From positions 1 to 18,226 of the forward strand of contig JAICPP010000039.1 of the NCBI GenBank assembly GCA_025929805.1: 18,226 bases of DNA, written 5' to 3'. The DNA is from Gemmatimonadales bacterium (GTDB lineage Bacteria; Gemmatimonadota; Gemmatimonadetes; Gemmatimonadales; GWC2-71-9). The notes beneath the pieces are model-generated. The model did not search any database. It had not been told where the DNA came from and was given only the letters and a program-made list of their open reading frames with translations. The translations under genes and the position numbers were made by a program. Of this stretch, positions 1-7,857 are shown piece after piece. Position 1 is the stretch's first letter, and the number at the start of each line of letters is the position of its first letter.

Positions 1-496
1 AGCCGACCAGAGCGTGGGAGTCGATCATGGTGTCCTCTCCGACGTATGCGCCCACGTTGATGTACATGGGAGGCATGCATACCACGCCGGGTGCGACGTA
101 GCAGCCGTCGCGGATGGCCGATCCACCCGGAACGACTCGTACGCCATGATCCTCCTCGAAGCGGCGGAGAGGATAGGTATCCTTGTCGAAAAAGGGAAAG
201 GGGCCGCTGGTGGCTACGGGGATGGTCCGGCCCAGCCGAAATCCCAGCAGAATTCCGCTCTTTACCCACGAGTTCACCCGCCAAGTGCCGTCCTTCTCCC
301 GCTCTGCTGCCCGCACACTTCCCTGGTTGAGTAAAGCCTTGAGGGCTTGAAAGGCCGCCAACGCCTCGGCCTCTTCGCCTCGGGGTACCCCACCGGCATA
401 CAGCTCGATAGCTGTCTGCAAGGCCGCGACCGAAGCCAGTGCAGTTTCGCCTTCCCGCCGCCGCGCTGCCCCCCTGTCCCGCTTCCGGTCAGACAC
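1..496 (-). CDS. dapD: Tetrahydrodipicolinate N-succinyltransferase, N-terminal part (cut by window edge)
   Basis: This enzyme transfers succinate from succinyl-CoA to tetrahydrodipicolinate in the succinylase branch of the diaminopimelate/lysine pathway, in the cytoplasm. About 165 codons are visible and the C-terminal half lies beyond position 1. Recognition rests on the family signature reading VRVVPGGSAIRDG, VAPGVVCMPPMYINVGAYV and DTMIDSHALVG, which is the start of the left-handed beta-helix. Upstream is the usual helical N-terminal domain, with NQGSVRAAEREKDGTWRVNSW. I chose GTG at 494-496 because it gives a start overlapping the dapA stop by 8 bases (GTGTCTGA), matching the overlaps elsewhere in this operon. 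No ATG is available in frame before the conserved part. The first 16 residues are unusually basic (RKRDRGAARRR). Identity is secure; the exact start is less so. Confidence 0.93.
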   Translation of the reverse strand, partial: MSDRKRDRGAARRREGETALASVAALQTAIELYAGGVPRGEEAEALAAFQALKALLNQGSVRAAEREKDGTWRVNSWVKSGILLGFRLGRTIPVATSGPFPFFDKDTYPLRRFEEDHGVRVVPGGSAIRDGCYVAPGVVCMPPMYINVGAYVGEDTMIDSHALVG

Positions 497-1376
497 CGTC
501 CACCCCGGCTGCCCGCAGGGCGGAGCGCAGGGCGGTTCTGGTTGCATCAGTCACCGGCACCAGTGGTAGCCGAAGCACGTCGTGGATCCGGCCCATACAA
601 TGAAGCGCGGCTTTGACTGGGGCGGGATTGGTCTCCAGGAAGTTGGCATCCATGAGAGGCAGTAATCGGTAGTGCCAGGTGCGGGCTTTCTCAAAATTTC
701 CGGAGAGGAGGAGGTGAACCAGCGCCGTCATCGGAGCCGGAGCCTCGTTGGATATGACGGAGATGAGCCCGTCGCCCCCGGCAGCGATGACCGGCAGCGT
801 GAGCCAGTCGTCGCCGGAGAACACCGCGAAGTCGTCGGGTCGCTCGCCAATGATGCTCATGATCTGTTTGAGATCGCCGCTCGCCTCCTTGATGCCCATG
901 ACGTTTCCATGCCGAGACAACCGAACCGCAATGTCCGGGTGCAGATTCACGGCGGTGCGTCCGGGAACGTTGTAGAGGCAGACCGGTCTGGTGGCAGCAT
1001 CCGCAACCGCGCTGAAGTGGCGGTAAAGCCCCTCCTGCGTGGGCTTGTTGTAATAGGGAGTGGCGGTCAGGATGTAGTCAGCGCCGAGCTGGCACATGCG
1101 CTGAGTCTCGTCAACCGCTCGGGCAGTATCGTTGTTGGTGGCGCCCGCCATCACTGGCACCCGGCCACCGGCCACTTCGACCACGGACGCCACGACTCGC
1201 TCGCGCTCCGACTCGTTCAAAGTCTGCGCCTCTCCAGTCGAGCCACATGCCACCAGGAAGTCGATCCCTTCCGCTATCTGCCAGTCAACCAGCGCGCGGA
1301 GGGCGGGGAAGTCTACCAACCCGTCTTCCGTGAACGGGGTCACCAATGCCGTACCGCAGCCCTGGAGTCGAGTCAT
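489..1376 (-). CDS. dapA: 4-hydroxy-tetrahydrodipicolinate synthase
   Basis: DapA condenses aspartate semialdehyde with pyruvate, the first committed step to diaminopimelate and lysine. The 295-residue protein is a class I aldolase TIM barrel of normal length. Key residues are visible. The GSTGEAQTL loop (45-53) carries the proton-relay Thr47. YNVPGRT (135-141) carries Tyr135 and Arg140. GIKEASGD (161-168) carries the Schiff-base Lys163. The frame stays open 60 bases further upstream, but the conserved sequence begins at MTRLQGCGTALVTPF. The ATG at 1376 also overlaps the dapB stop as ATGA, so I start there. The 3' end overlaps dapD. The tight coupling with dapB and dapD implies one transcript and coupled translation. 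Confidence 0.96.
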   Translation of the reverse strand: MTRLQGCGTALVTPFTEDGLVDFPALRALVDWQIAEGIDFLVACGSTGEAQTLNESERERVVASVVEVAGGRVPVMAGATNNDTARAVDETQRMCQLGADYILTATPYYNKPTQEGLYRHFSAVADAATRPVCLYNVPGRTAVNLHPDIAVRLSRHGNVMGIKEASGDLKQIMSIIGERPDDFAVFSGDDWLTLPVIAAGGDGLISVISNEAPAPMTALVHLLLSGNFEKARTWHYRLLPLMDANFLETNPAPVKAALHCMGRIHDVLRLPLVPVTDATRTALRSALRAAGVDGV

Positions 1377-2071
1377 CGGGAGAGACCGAAGAGCATGTCC
1401 TCGAAGGTGAACACGCCGGTGTGCCCGGGTAGCCACTCGGCGGCGGCCAATGCGCCCGCCGCAAATACTTCCCGGCTCTTCGTCAGATGGCCCAAGGTGA
1501 CCCGCTCATGCTGGCTCTCGTACGTGAGCGTGTGAGTGCCTGGAGTGTCGCCGGCTCGGATCGAGGTGATGGGAAACCGGCGACCAGGCTCCGCCTCCCA
1601 GAGGTGCCGTTGCAGTAGCAGGGCTGTGCCCGACGGTGCGTCCACTTTGGTCTGATGATGCTCCTCATGGATGGACACGTCGAACTCGGCGCGTCCCTTG
1701 AAGCAACGCGCCAGCTCCTGCGCGGTGCGGATAAAGAGGTGAACGCCGACCGAGAAATTGGCTGCATGCAGCAGCGCGCCTCCGCGTTGCCGTACCAGCG
1801 CGGTCACCCTGGGGAGGTTTTCGGTCCAGCCGGTGGTGCCCGTCACGGTAGGAAGATCGAGCGCGAGCAGCCGTTCCAGGTTTACCACCGCAGCGTCGGG
1901 ACGGGTAAACTCCACCGCCACATCCGCCCCGCGCAGCCGCTCACGGGTCAGCGCCCGCCCGCCATCGTTCTCGATCCGAGTGATGACGGTGTGAATGGCG
2001 TGGCCGCGCTCCTCAGCCAGCGTTGCCACCGCTTGACCCATTTTGCCTTTCCCGACTATCGCTATCCGCAT
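1373..2071 (-). CDS. dapB: 4-hydroxy-tetrahydrodipicolinate reductase (short form)
   Basis: DapB reduces the DapA product with NAD(P)H to tetrahydrodipicolinate. The 232-residue protein has an N-terminal Rossmann motif (GKGKMGQA, 7-14), then VEFTRPD, the GTTGW stretch (78-82), ANFSVGV (104-110) and the catalytic signature HEEHHQTKVDAPSGTA (135-150) with His138, His139 and Lys142. It is about 40 residues shorter than the E. coli enzyme, with the shortening spread between motifs, so it looks like a compact family variant and not a broken gene. The ATG at 2071 is the only usable start: an in-frame TGA lies just two codons upstream. There is no Shine-Dalgarno sequence. The bases before the ATG are the end of a heptad-repeat array, which is unusual within this otherwise overlapping operon. 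Confidence 0.95.
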   Translation of the reverse strand: MRIAIVGKGKMGQAVATLAEERGHAIHTVITRIENDGGRALTRERLRGADVAVEFTRPDAAVVNLERLLALDLPTVTGTTGWTENLPRVTALVRQRGGALLHAANFSVGVHLFIRTAQELARCFKGRAEFDVSIHEEHHQTKVDAPSGTALLLQRHLWEAEPGRRFPITSIRAGDTPGTHTLTYESQHERVTLGHLTKSREVFAAGALAAAEWLPGHTGVFTFEDMLFGLSR

Positions 2072-2073
2072 GG

Positions 2074-2159
2074 GTCACGAGTCACGAGTCACGAGTCCCG
2101 CGTTCACCCTGCCGTCGAATTGCATGACTCGCGACTGGCGACTCATGACTGGCGACTGG
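2074..2159. repeat. Inverted heptad-repeat element between lysC and dapB
   Basis: Two arrays of 7-base units face each other. The left array is GTCACGA at 2074-2080, 2081-2087 and 2088-2094, followed by the degenerate GTCCCGC. The right array is five in-phase units at 2125-2159: TGACTCG, CGACTGG, CGACTCA, TGACTGG, CGACTGG. The two arms are roughly reverse complements; CGAGTCA at 2078-2084 pairs exactly with TGACTCG at 2125-2131, so the transcript could fold into a stem across a spacer of about 25 bases. The element fills almost the whole lysC-dapB gap and ends 2 bases before the dapB start codon. The same heptad family recurs at the right end of the window. Function is unknown. Confidence 0.85.
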
Positions 2160-2175
2160 CAATCCCTGCCTTCTT

Positions 2176-3528
2176 CTAATCAGACCCGAAAAACTCACGA
2201 TGCAGCCTCCGCACCACATCAGGCGCGTCCTCTTCCCGCACCACGAAGGTCATATTGATGGACGAGGCGCCCTGGGAGATCACCTCCACGTTGGCCGGCC
2301 ATACCGCGTTGAAGACTCGGGCCGCCAAACCCGGTGTGTTCCGAAGGCCGATCCCAACGACTGCAATGATGGCACGCTGCTCCTCGGTCCAAACCTCGCC
2401 CAGTTCGGCCAGATCGGACAGCAGCACTCTGAGCCGCGAGCGGTCTTCGATCGTGAGCGAGACGCTTACCTCGCCACTCGCGAGAACGTCGACCACCGTT
2501 TCGTGCCGCTCAAAGACCTCGAAGAGCGCGCGCAGGAACCCGTAGGTCCCCAGCATTCGGGGCGCTCGAATATTGATCACGGTGATTCCGCGCTTCCAGG
2601 ATATCGACCGGATGGGCGAATCGCCCAGCTTCTCCAACTCCGCCTCCGGCTCCACGGTGGTGCCGCTCCCTTCCGGACGGCTGGAGTTGAGGATCACGAT
2701 GGGAATTCCGGCCCGAACCAGTGGCAGCGCCGTGGCCGGGTGCAGGACTCTCGCCCCGAAGGTGGCCAGCTCGGCCGCCTCATCGTAACTGGCTCGGGCC
2801 AGGGTGCGAGCGCTGGAAACGATTCGTGGGTCGGCCGTCATCAGGCCATCCACGTCGGTCCAGATCTCTACCCGCTGTACTCCCAGTGCGGCCCCGAGCA
2901 GCGCGGCGGTAAAATCCGAGCCGCCTCGTCCGAGGGTCGTAGGCGTTCCCTCGGGCGTAGACCCAATGAAGCCCTGGGTGACCGGGATCGTCCCCACCTT
3001 GCAAAGCGGCTGCAAGCAGTCGCGCGCTCTCTGGTTGACGATCTGGGTGTAGGGAGTGGCACGGGTGAACCGGGCGTCGGTGATCATCACGGGGCGGATG
3101 TCCACCCAGACGGACCGGAGTCCCGCCACCTCGAGGGCAGCCGCCACCAGCCGGGAGCTCCAGAGCTCTCCTCTGCCGGCCACGGCATCCAGCTCGGCCT
3201 CGGTTACCGCACGGCCGCTCATCGCCTCCAGGTCACTTCGGAGCTCCTCGGCATCAGCCACAATTGCCTCGAACGCGCCGCCGCCGGCCGGCAAGGCCTG
3301 CGCGATCCGCTGGTGCTGCTGCAAAAGGCTGGCAATACCATCGTCGAGCGACGTGGGGTCTCCGGTCTCAGCCTCTCGAGCCAGGGCTAAGAGCGCGTCG
3401 GTCACTCCCGCCAGCGCGGAGACGACGATCAACGGTTGTTCCGCAACCCGGTCACGAACGATTTCGACCAGTCGGCCGATGGCCGCCGCATCGGCAACCG
3501 ACGTGCCGCCGAACTTGGCGACGATCAT
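2176..3528 (-). CDS. lysC: Aspartate kinase, lysine-sensitive (LysC) type
   Basis: LysC phosphorylates aspartate with ATP, opening the aspartate pathway. The 450-residue monofunctional kinase begins with KFGGTSVAD (5-13) and contains GRGELWSSRL (118-127), TLGRGGSDFTAALL (198-211) and the nucleotide-site stretch TDVDGLMTADPR (224-235). Two ACT domains follow, from about residue 315. The first includes TYGFLRALFEVFERH and SGEVSVSLTIED, resembling the lysine-binding region of E. coli aspartokinase III. The second includes SQGASSINMTFVV (418-430). Feedback inhibition by lysine is therefore likely, by inference from family and operon. There is no fused homoserine dehydrogenase. The start codon overlaps the asd stop as ATGA. 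Downstream, the heptad element separates it from dapB. Confidence 0.95.
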   Translation of the reverse strand: MIVAKFGGTSVADAAAIGRLVEIVRDRVAEQPLIVVSALAGVTDALLALAREAETGDPTSLDDGIASLLQQHQRIAQALPAGGGAFEAIVADAEELRSDLEAMSGRAVTEAELDAVAGRGELWSSRLVAAALEVAGLRSVWVDIRPVMITDARFTRATPYTQIVNQRARDCLQPLCKVGTIPVTQGFIGSTPEGTPTTLGRGGSDFTAALLGAALGVQRVEIWTDVDGLMTADPRIVSSARTLARASYDEAAELATFGARVLHPATALPLVRAGIPIVILNSSRPEGSGTTVEPEAELEKLGDSPIRSISWKRGITVINIRAPRMLGTYGFLRALFEVFERHETVVDVLASGEVSVSLTIEDRSRLRVLLSDLAELGEVWTEEQRAIIAVVGIGLRNTPGLAARVFNAVWPANVEVISQGASSINMTFVVREEDAPDVVRRLHREFFGSD

Positions 3529-4601
3529 GAAATCCGCTCTGGCGAGCTCTGTCCGACTCTGCCTTGGGCGACCAGAAGTTCGGCGATCTGTATTCCCTGA
3601 CCGGCCGCGCCGCGAACCGTGTTGTGACCCAACACGACGAGCCGAAGATCGAGCACCGGACAGGACCGAAGCCGGCCCACAGTGACCGCCATCCCACCCC
3701 CCCGATTTACATCCAGCCTGGGCTGCGGACGGTCGACCCTTCCCTCCACCTCGATGGGAGGATGCGGAGAGGAAGGCAGTCCCGAAACCAGAGGAGATCC
3801 GACGAAGTCTCGCAACAGGTCTGCTGCCTCCTCGGGATCGACCCTCTTACTGAGGCCGACGGATACTGCCGCCAGATGGCCGTCCACCACCGCGACGCGG
3901 TTGGTGTGCGCGCTGACAGTAAAATGGGCCGCCTCGACCGCTCCGTTCGTGAGAGTACCCAGGATCTTGCGGCTCTCTCGGTCGATCTTTTCCTCTTCAC
4001 CGCCGATGAAGGGGATCACGTTGCCGACGATATCGAGGGATGGGACACCAGGGTAGCCGGCGCCGGAGACCGCCTGCATGGTGGATACGAACAAACGCTC
4101 GATTCCGTAGGCGTGATGCAATGGTGCGAGCGCCAGGGCCAAAGCAGCGGTGGAGCAGTTAGGATTGGCGAGGATCGCACCGGGCCAGCCTCGGGACTCT
4201 GCTTGACAATCGATCAACTCCAGGTGATCCGCGTTCACCTCGGGGATCAGGAGGGGCACGTCCGGATCCAATCGGTGGGTGCGGGCGTTCGTTATCACCA
4301 CGGCGCCACTGCGGGCGAGCGCCTGCTCGATCGGGCCGGCAACCTCGGCGTCGAGCGCCGAGAAAACGATGGTGCCGGGTAGGGGCGGAACGCATTCGCG
4401 AATCGGCATGGCGGCGATCTCCCGCGGAACCGGCGCCGACTCCCGCCAGCGAACCACCTCACCATAGGTCCGACCCACGCTCGTGGTCGAGGCGCCCACA
4501 GCCACCACTTCGAACCAGGGATGATCGGCAAGTAGGCGCACAAACTTCTGCCCCACGGTCCCGGTGGCACCAAGGACCGCGACTGGAACCTTCCGCTTCA
4601 T
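3525..4601 (-). CDS. asd: Aspartate-semialdehyde dehydrogenase, archaeal/fungal-like subtype
   Basis: Asd reduces aspartyl phosphate to aspartate semialdehyde with NADPH. The 358-residue protein shows the nucleotide-binding GATGTVGQKF (11-20), the catalytic cysteine in ANPNCSTAA (Cys149) and the catalytic histidine in VSAHTNRVAVVDGH (His232). GAGYPGVPSLDI and NVIPFIGGEEEK (about 180-205) are typical of the archaeal and fungal branch of the family rather than the classic enterobacterial enzyme. The gene sits between the dapE-like gene and lysC with ATGA overlaps on both sides (4598-4601 and 3525-3528), so the three are almost certainly translated from one message. Both catalytic residues are present, so it should be active. 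Confidence 0.95.
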   Translation of the reverse strand: MKRKVPVAVLGATGTVGQKFVRLLADHPWFEVVAVGASTTSVGRTYGEVVRWRESAPVPREIAAMPIRECVPPLPGTIVFSALDAEVAGPIEQALARSGAVVITNARTHRLDPDVPLLIPEVNADHLELIDCQAESRGWPGAILANPNCSTAALALALAPLHHAYGIERLFVSTMQAVSGAGYPGVPSLDIVGNVIPFIGGEEEKIDRESRKILGTLTNGAVEAAHFTVSAHTNRVAVVDGHLAAVSVGLSKRVDPEEAADLLRDFVGSPLVSGLPSSPHPPIEVEGRVDRPQPRLDVNRGGGMAVTVGRLRSCPVLDLRLVVLGHNTVRGAAGQGIQIAELLVAQGRVGQSSPERIS

Positions 4602-5602
4602 GTGGAGGTCTCCGCCAACAGGTCGGATGCCAGCCGCTCGTAGAGCTCCACCCCGCGTAGGAGATCGGACTTCCGGATGTGCTCGTGGCTGGTGTGGGCC
4701 ACGCGAATGGTGCCGGGGCCGAGTTGATACCGCTCTCCCCAGGCGGAAAGGAAGGGCAGGTCGCTGGCGTAGCTGACCACGGTCGTATCCCAGCCAGCCG
4801 GCGCGTTTCCGCCCTTGTGGAATGGCAGCTCCACCGGGAACTGAACCGACACGCCGGGAGAGAGGAGCTTCCTGATCGCGGCCTTGAGTCGATCGGTCGG
4901 CTCGACCGTCCGGATCAGAAGTTGAGCACTTGCACTCGGCGGGATGACGTTGGGCGCTACTCCACCGTGAATGAGCCCGAGGTTGATGGTAGACTCCCCG
5001 AGCAGCGGGTCCCGGGGGAGCGGCATCCGGCGGATTCGCTCGATGGTGTCGAGCAACGCGCCGATGGCGCTTATCCCTTCGTCGGGATATGCGGAATGAG
5101 CAGCGCGTCCGGTCGCGTCAAGATCGACCCGGAGCGAACCTTTCTGTCCGATAGAGAGACGGTTCTCGGTGGGCTCGCCGTTGATGAGAAAGCGACCCTT
5201 CGGCCCGAGCTCGTTGGCGGCGCGGGCTCCGTCCGATCCGTTCTCTTCCCCGACGAGGAAGAGCAGCCCGATCCGCCGCTCACCCCGGGCAGCAAGGCGC
5301 TCGGTGGCCGCGATCATGGCCGCCGCCAGCCCCTTTGCATCGCAGCTGCCACGCCCGTGGATCGATTCGCTGTCTTCCGCCAGAGGAACGTACGGTGGGA
5401 CCGTGTCCAGGTGGGTTGAAAACACCAGCGCGGGAGACTCGCGGTAGGCATAGAGATTATCCCGCCCGGGCGAGACCGGCTGGCGGACAGTCCGGTATCC
5501 GGCGTGACGGAGTGTGTCATCCAGGAAATCGGTGGCAGGTCCTTCGGATCCTGTTGGTGTCTCGAGTGCGACCAGGGCTCTGGTGAGTTCTAGTGCATCC
5601 AT
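4598..5602 (-). CDS. dapE: M20-family deacylase, probable succinyl-diaminopimelate desuccinylase
   Basis: This 334-residue protein is an M20 di-zinc amidohydrolase. Metal and catalytic motifs in order are STHLDTVPP (His64, Asp66), GRGSCDAKG (Asp88, bridging), VGEENGSDG (Glu119 as general base, Glu120), NGEPTEN (Glu143) and a C-terminal AHTSHEHI (His303 as probable last ligand). A dimerization-lid segment lies around 155-260. M20 sequence alone cannot fix the substrate; LysK-type and acetylornithine deacylases share these motifs. Desuccinylation of N-succinyl-LL-diaminopimelate is inferred from the operon, which also encodes the succinyltransferase DapD. It is some 40 residues shorter than classic DapE. 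It is the first gene of the operon. Its ATG has no separate Shine-Dalgarno site: the only purine-rich stretch upstream (GGCGGGGC) is the 3' arm of a hairpin. Confidence 0.75.
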   Translation of the reverse strand: MDALELTRALVALETPTGSEGPATDFLDDTLRHAGYRTVRQPVSPGRDNLYAYRESPALVFSTHLDTVPPYVPLAEDSESIHGRGSCDAKGLAAAMIAATERLAARGERRIGLLFLVGEENGSDGARAANELGPKGRFLINGEPTENRLSIGQKGSLRVDLDATGRAAHSAYPDEGISAIGALLDTIERIRRMPLPRDPLLGESTINLGLIHGGVAPNVIPPSASAQLLIRTVEPTDRLKAAIRKLLSPGVSVQFPVELPFHKGGNAPAGWDTTVVSYASDLPFLSAWGERYQLGPGTIRVAHTSHEHIRKSDLLRGVELYERLASDLLAETST

Positions 5603-5955
5603 GAACGAGACGCCCCGCCTAGCGGTGTGCGTGGCGGGGCTCCTGAGCGTGGTAAAACCGGGGTTTCTCTAAGCAACCCCAGGCGCGGCGCGCTCCCCCC
5701 GTTTATCGAGGGATCGATACGAAACGACCGAATCGGAGCAGCGCAGCATGCGTGGTTAACGTGTCTGGTAACGAGTGGCTGTAAGCTAGGGAGTGCGCTG
5801 AGGGGCGGCAAGAGGTGCACGGACCGGCTGCAATCCGAGCATTCACGATCCTCGCTTTTCGCCATTCACGCACCATTCACACCCGCCTCGTAAACTCGGA
5901 TCAGCCATGAAAGGCAGGGGGCCTCATGGCGACACAGGTACCACAGGAGGTTACG
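5603..5955. other. 353-bp divergent intergenic region
   Basis: This gap separates the minus-strand lysine operon from the plus-strand lipoprotein gene. It holds the two leader hairpins described separately, three irregularly spaced copies of CATTCAC (5840-5846, 5863-5869, 5874-5880) and, at its right end, the AGGAGG ribosome-binding site of the lipoprotein (5945-5950). No convincing -35/-10 pair stands out on either strand. Short open frames inside it have neither a ribosome site nor recognizable protein sequence. Confidence 0.6.
5608..5680 (-). promoter_or_regulatory. Candidate leader with two hairpins upstream of the lysine operon
   Basis: Read on the minus strand, a first hairpin pairs GGGGTT (5680-5675) with AACCCC (5665-5660), then runs into GGTTTT, so it resembles a weak terminator. 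A second hairpin pairs GCCCCGCC (5640-5633) with GGCGGGGC (5619-5612), ending 9 bases before the ATG of the dapE-like gene at 5602. Its 3' arm is the only G-rich stretch that could serve as a ribosome-binding site, so folding would hide it. Control of the lysine operon by attenuation or site sequestration is an inference. I found no lysine-rich leader peptide and do not recognise a known riboswitch. Confidence 0.4.
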
Positions 5956-6339
5956 ATGCCGGCCATCACGCTGTTACGAATTGTTGCCGTTCTCACGGCT
6001 GTCAGCGTCACCGCAGCGTGCAACGACTCGTTTAGTGTGCCGCCCAACGATCCTTCGACCGGCACGCTGACCGTCGTTCCCCGGAGCGCCACGATTCATG
6101 CTGGTGAAGTGGCAGTGTTCAAGGCCAGCCTGAAGGATGAGTTCGGAGATCAGATCGCAACCAACATGCGCTGGACTAGCAGCGACGACGCGATCGCGAC
6201 CGTCTCCGCCAGTGGGGAGGTTTTCGGCCGGGCGGAGGGGCGGGCTGTGATCACGGCTGACGCATTGGGGAAGTCACAGACCTCCGTGGTACAGGTGCTG
6301 GCACGGAAGCAGAAGAAGGACGGCGAGGAGATTCAATAG
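5956..6339 (+). CDS. Small Big2-type (bacterial Ig-like) lipoprotein
   Basis: The 127-residue protein starts with a short hydrophobic signal (residues 3-21) ending in SVTAAC, so Cys22 is a plausible lipidation site although the lipobox is not ideal. One Big2-like immunoglobulin fold follows (about 33-115): TLTVVPRSATIHAGEVAVFKA, then TNMRWTSSDDAIATVSASGEV, with the family's W-T-S-S-D and A-T-V-S-x-x-G-x-V pattern, then GRAVITADA. The tail is charged (RKQKKDGEE). I start at ATG 5956 and not the ATG 30 bases upstream because AGGAGG lies 5 bases before it. It is probably anchored in the envelope; its partner is unknown. Its stop codon region overlaps the end of the convergent MFS gene by 7 bases, leaving no room for a terminator between them. 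Confidence 0.8.
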   Translation: MPAITLLRIVAVLTAVSVTAACNDSFSVPPNDPSTGTLTVVPRSATIHAGEVAVFKASLKDEFGDQIATNMRWTSSDDAIATVSASGEVFGRAEGRAVITADALGKSQTSVVQVLARKQKKDGEEIQ

Positions 6340-7712
6340 AGTTCTCGCTCGGGCGCGGCTGATTGGCTGGAAGTCATCAACCGATCGGCCGCGCGCGCGA
6401 TCCGCTGGCCCTCCGCCACGTCCACCGGCCACAGCAGCAGCCCCCCCACCGCAAAGAACAAGATCACCGATAGAATGGCGTTGCGGCTGGACCCCGTGGC
6501 GGCAATGGTTCCGGCGAAGATCAGGGGTCCAAAGATCCCGGCGAACTTCTCGAAGACGCTGAAGAAGCCGAAGAACTCACCGGACTGGTGCCGGGGGATC
6601 ATACTGGCGAACAACGACCGGCTGAGTGCCTGGGTGCCGCCTTGTACCATGCCCACCAGAGCAGCCAGCGCGTAGAAATGAGTCGCCGTCTTCATGAAGT
6701 AGCCGAGCACACTGATGACGGTGTACGCGGCCAGCCCGATGTAGAGCGCACGCTTGGCGCCGATCCTGCCGGCCACGACCCCGAACAGGAATGAGCAGGG
6801 AATGCCGACGAACTGAACCAGGAGGATGGCCCCGATCAGCGCATTCTGACCGATCCCGAGCTCCGTGCCGTACGCGGTGGCCATCTTGATGATGGTCTGG
6901 ATGCCATCGTTGTAGATGAGGAAGGCCAGCAACATCAGAAACGCATTCCGGTAGCTTCGGAGCTGGCGGAAGGTTTCCGCCAGCCGAACGAGGGCCACCT
7001 TGACCGGATTCTCGCCCCGCCGCTCATCCGGCTCCAACGTGACCGGAGGCTCGGCAACCCGGCGGAACAGCGGCAGTGAGAACAGGACCCACCACACCGC
7101 TACTGAGAGGAAAGCCAGCCGCACCGGCAAGGTAGCCTGGGATGGAGTGAGCCCCGGTCCGGAGGGCAACCCGAACCAGTCCGGCCGCTGGATCCACGCC
7201 AGGTTGAGGGCCAGCAGGACTCCACCGCCGAGGTAGCCCAGCGCATATCCCGCCGTGGATACTCGATCGATCTCACCGGCTCTAACCAGGTGAGGGAGTA
7301 ACGCCTCGTAGAAGACGAAGCTTCCCGCCACCCCGATCAGCGAGAGAGTGAACAGCGCTGAAGCGAGATCTAGGTCACCTCGCTCGACGAAGAACATGCC
7401 CAGTACCGCCACCACCCCGATGAGCATGAAGACGGCCAGCATCCGCTTTTTGGTGCCCCGATAATCGGAGACCGCGCCCAGCACGGGAGAGAGGAGGGCA
7501 ATGACGACGAGGGCGAGCGTATTCACCGTGGCCAGCCGCTGGGTCGCGCCGCTTTCCGCCAGGCCGGCACCGGCCACCTTCACGAAATAGATAGGAAAGA
7601 CGGCCACCATAATGGTGGTCTGCATGGCCGAGGCGGCCCAATCGTACAGCGCCCAGGCCCGGAGCTCGGGCCGATCCAGACCGATCCGCGACAGGAGCCG
7701 GGAAAGCGGCAT
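6333..7712 (-). CDS. MFS transporter, UMF1/Atg22-like family
   Basis: A 459-residue, strongly hydrophobic protein with about 12 membrane segments. Family signs are ALYDWAASAMQTTIMVAVFP near the N-terminus (21-40), SDYRGTKKRM after the second or third helix (the A-like loop of major facilitator proteins), a second-half NDGIQTIIKMA segment, and GGTQALSRSLFASMIPRHQSGEFFGFFSVFEK in the C-terminal half. These match bacterial relatives of the yeast vacuolar effluxer Atg22 (UMF1 group). Bacterial members are annotated as permeases of unknown substrate, so I do not assign one. It lies 145 bases downstream of terC on the same strand, so it could be read through from the Mn2+-controlled operon; nothing in the gap proves this. 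An AGGAG lies about 27 bases before the ATG, which is far for a ribosome site. Confidence 0.88.
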   Translation of the reverse strand: MPLSRLLSRIGLDRPELRAWALYDWAASAMQTTIMVAVFPIYFVKVAGAGLAESGATQRLATVNTLALVVIALLSPVLGAVSDYRGTKKRMLAVFMLIGVVAVLGMFFVERGDLDLASALFTLSLIGVAGSFVFYEALLPHLVRAGEIDRVSTAGYALGYLGGGVLLALNLAWIQRPDWFGLPSGPGLTPSQATLPVRLAFLSVAVWWVLFSLPLFRRVAEPPVTLEPDERRGENPVKVALVRLAETFRQLRSYRNAFLMLLAFLIYNDGIQTIIKMATAYGTELGIGQNALIGAILLVQFVGIPCSFLFGVVAGRIGAKRALYIGLAAYTVISVLGYFMKTATHFYALAALVGMVQGGTQALSRSLFASMIPRHQSGEFFGFFSVFEKFAGIFGPLIFAGTIAATGSSRNAILSVILFFAVGGLLLWPVDVAEGQRIARAADRLMTSSQSAAPERELY

Positions 7713-7857
7713 GGGCGAAGAAGCTAGTGCACCGTCGCTCCTTTTCCGATAGCACGGGTGGGGTGGAGCAGACGACCCAGATAGGGGTTCGACAGCCCCC
7801 TTCCGTTCAGCCTTCGAGGCTCAGCCCAGTTCCGCTGGCCGCCCGGTCCCGGTGCGA

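Noticed and set aside
2200..3390. A 396-codon open frame on the plus strand opposite lysC
   Set aside because: Its translation is low-complexity, with no family motif, and it mirrors lysC codons in a GC-rich region. lysC has full catalytic motifs, so this is a shadow frame.
5669..5749. A 26-residue minus-strand open frame (MLRCSDSVVSYRS...) ending in the loop of the first leader hairpin, possible attenuation leader peptide
   Set aside because: It has only one lysine codon, no ribosome site and no run of pathway amino acids, so attenuation by lysine supply is not supported.
7780..7800. GGGGTTCGACAGCCCCC, resembling a tRNA or tmRNA T-arm
   Set aside because: No acceptor, anticodon or D-arm sequence can be fitted around it; it is a short local stem between terC and the MFS gene.
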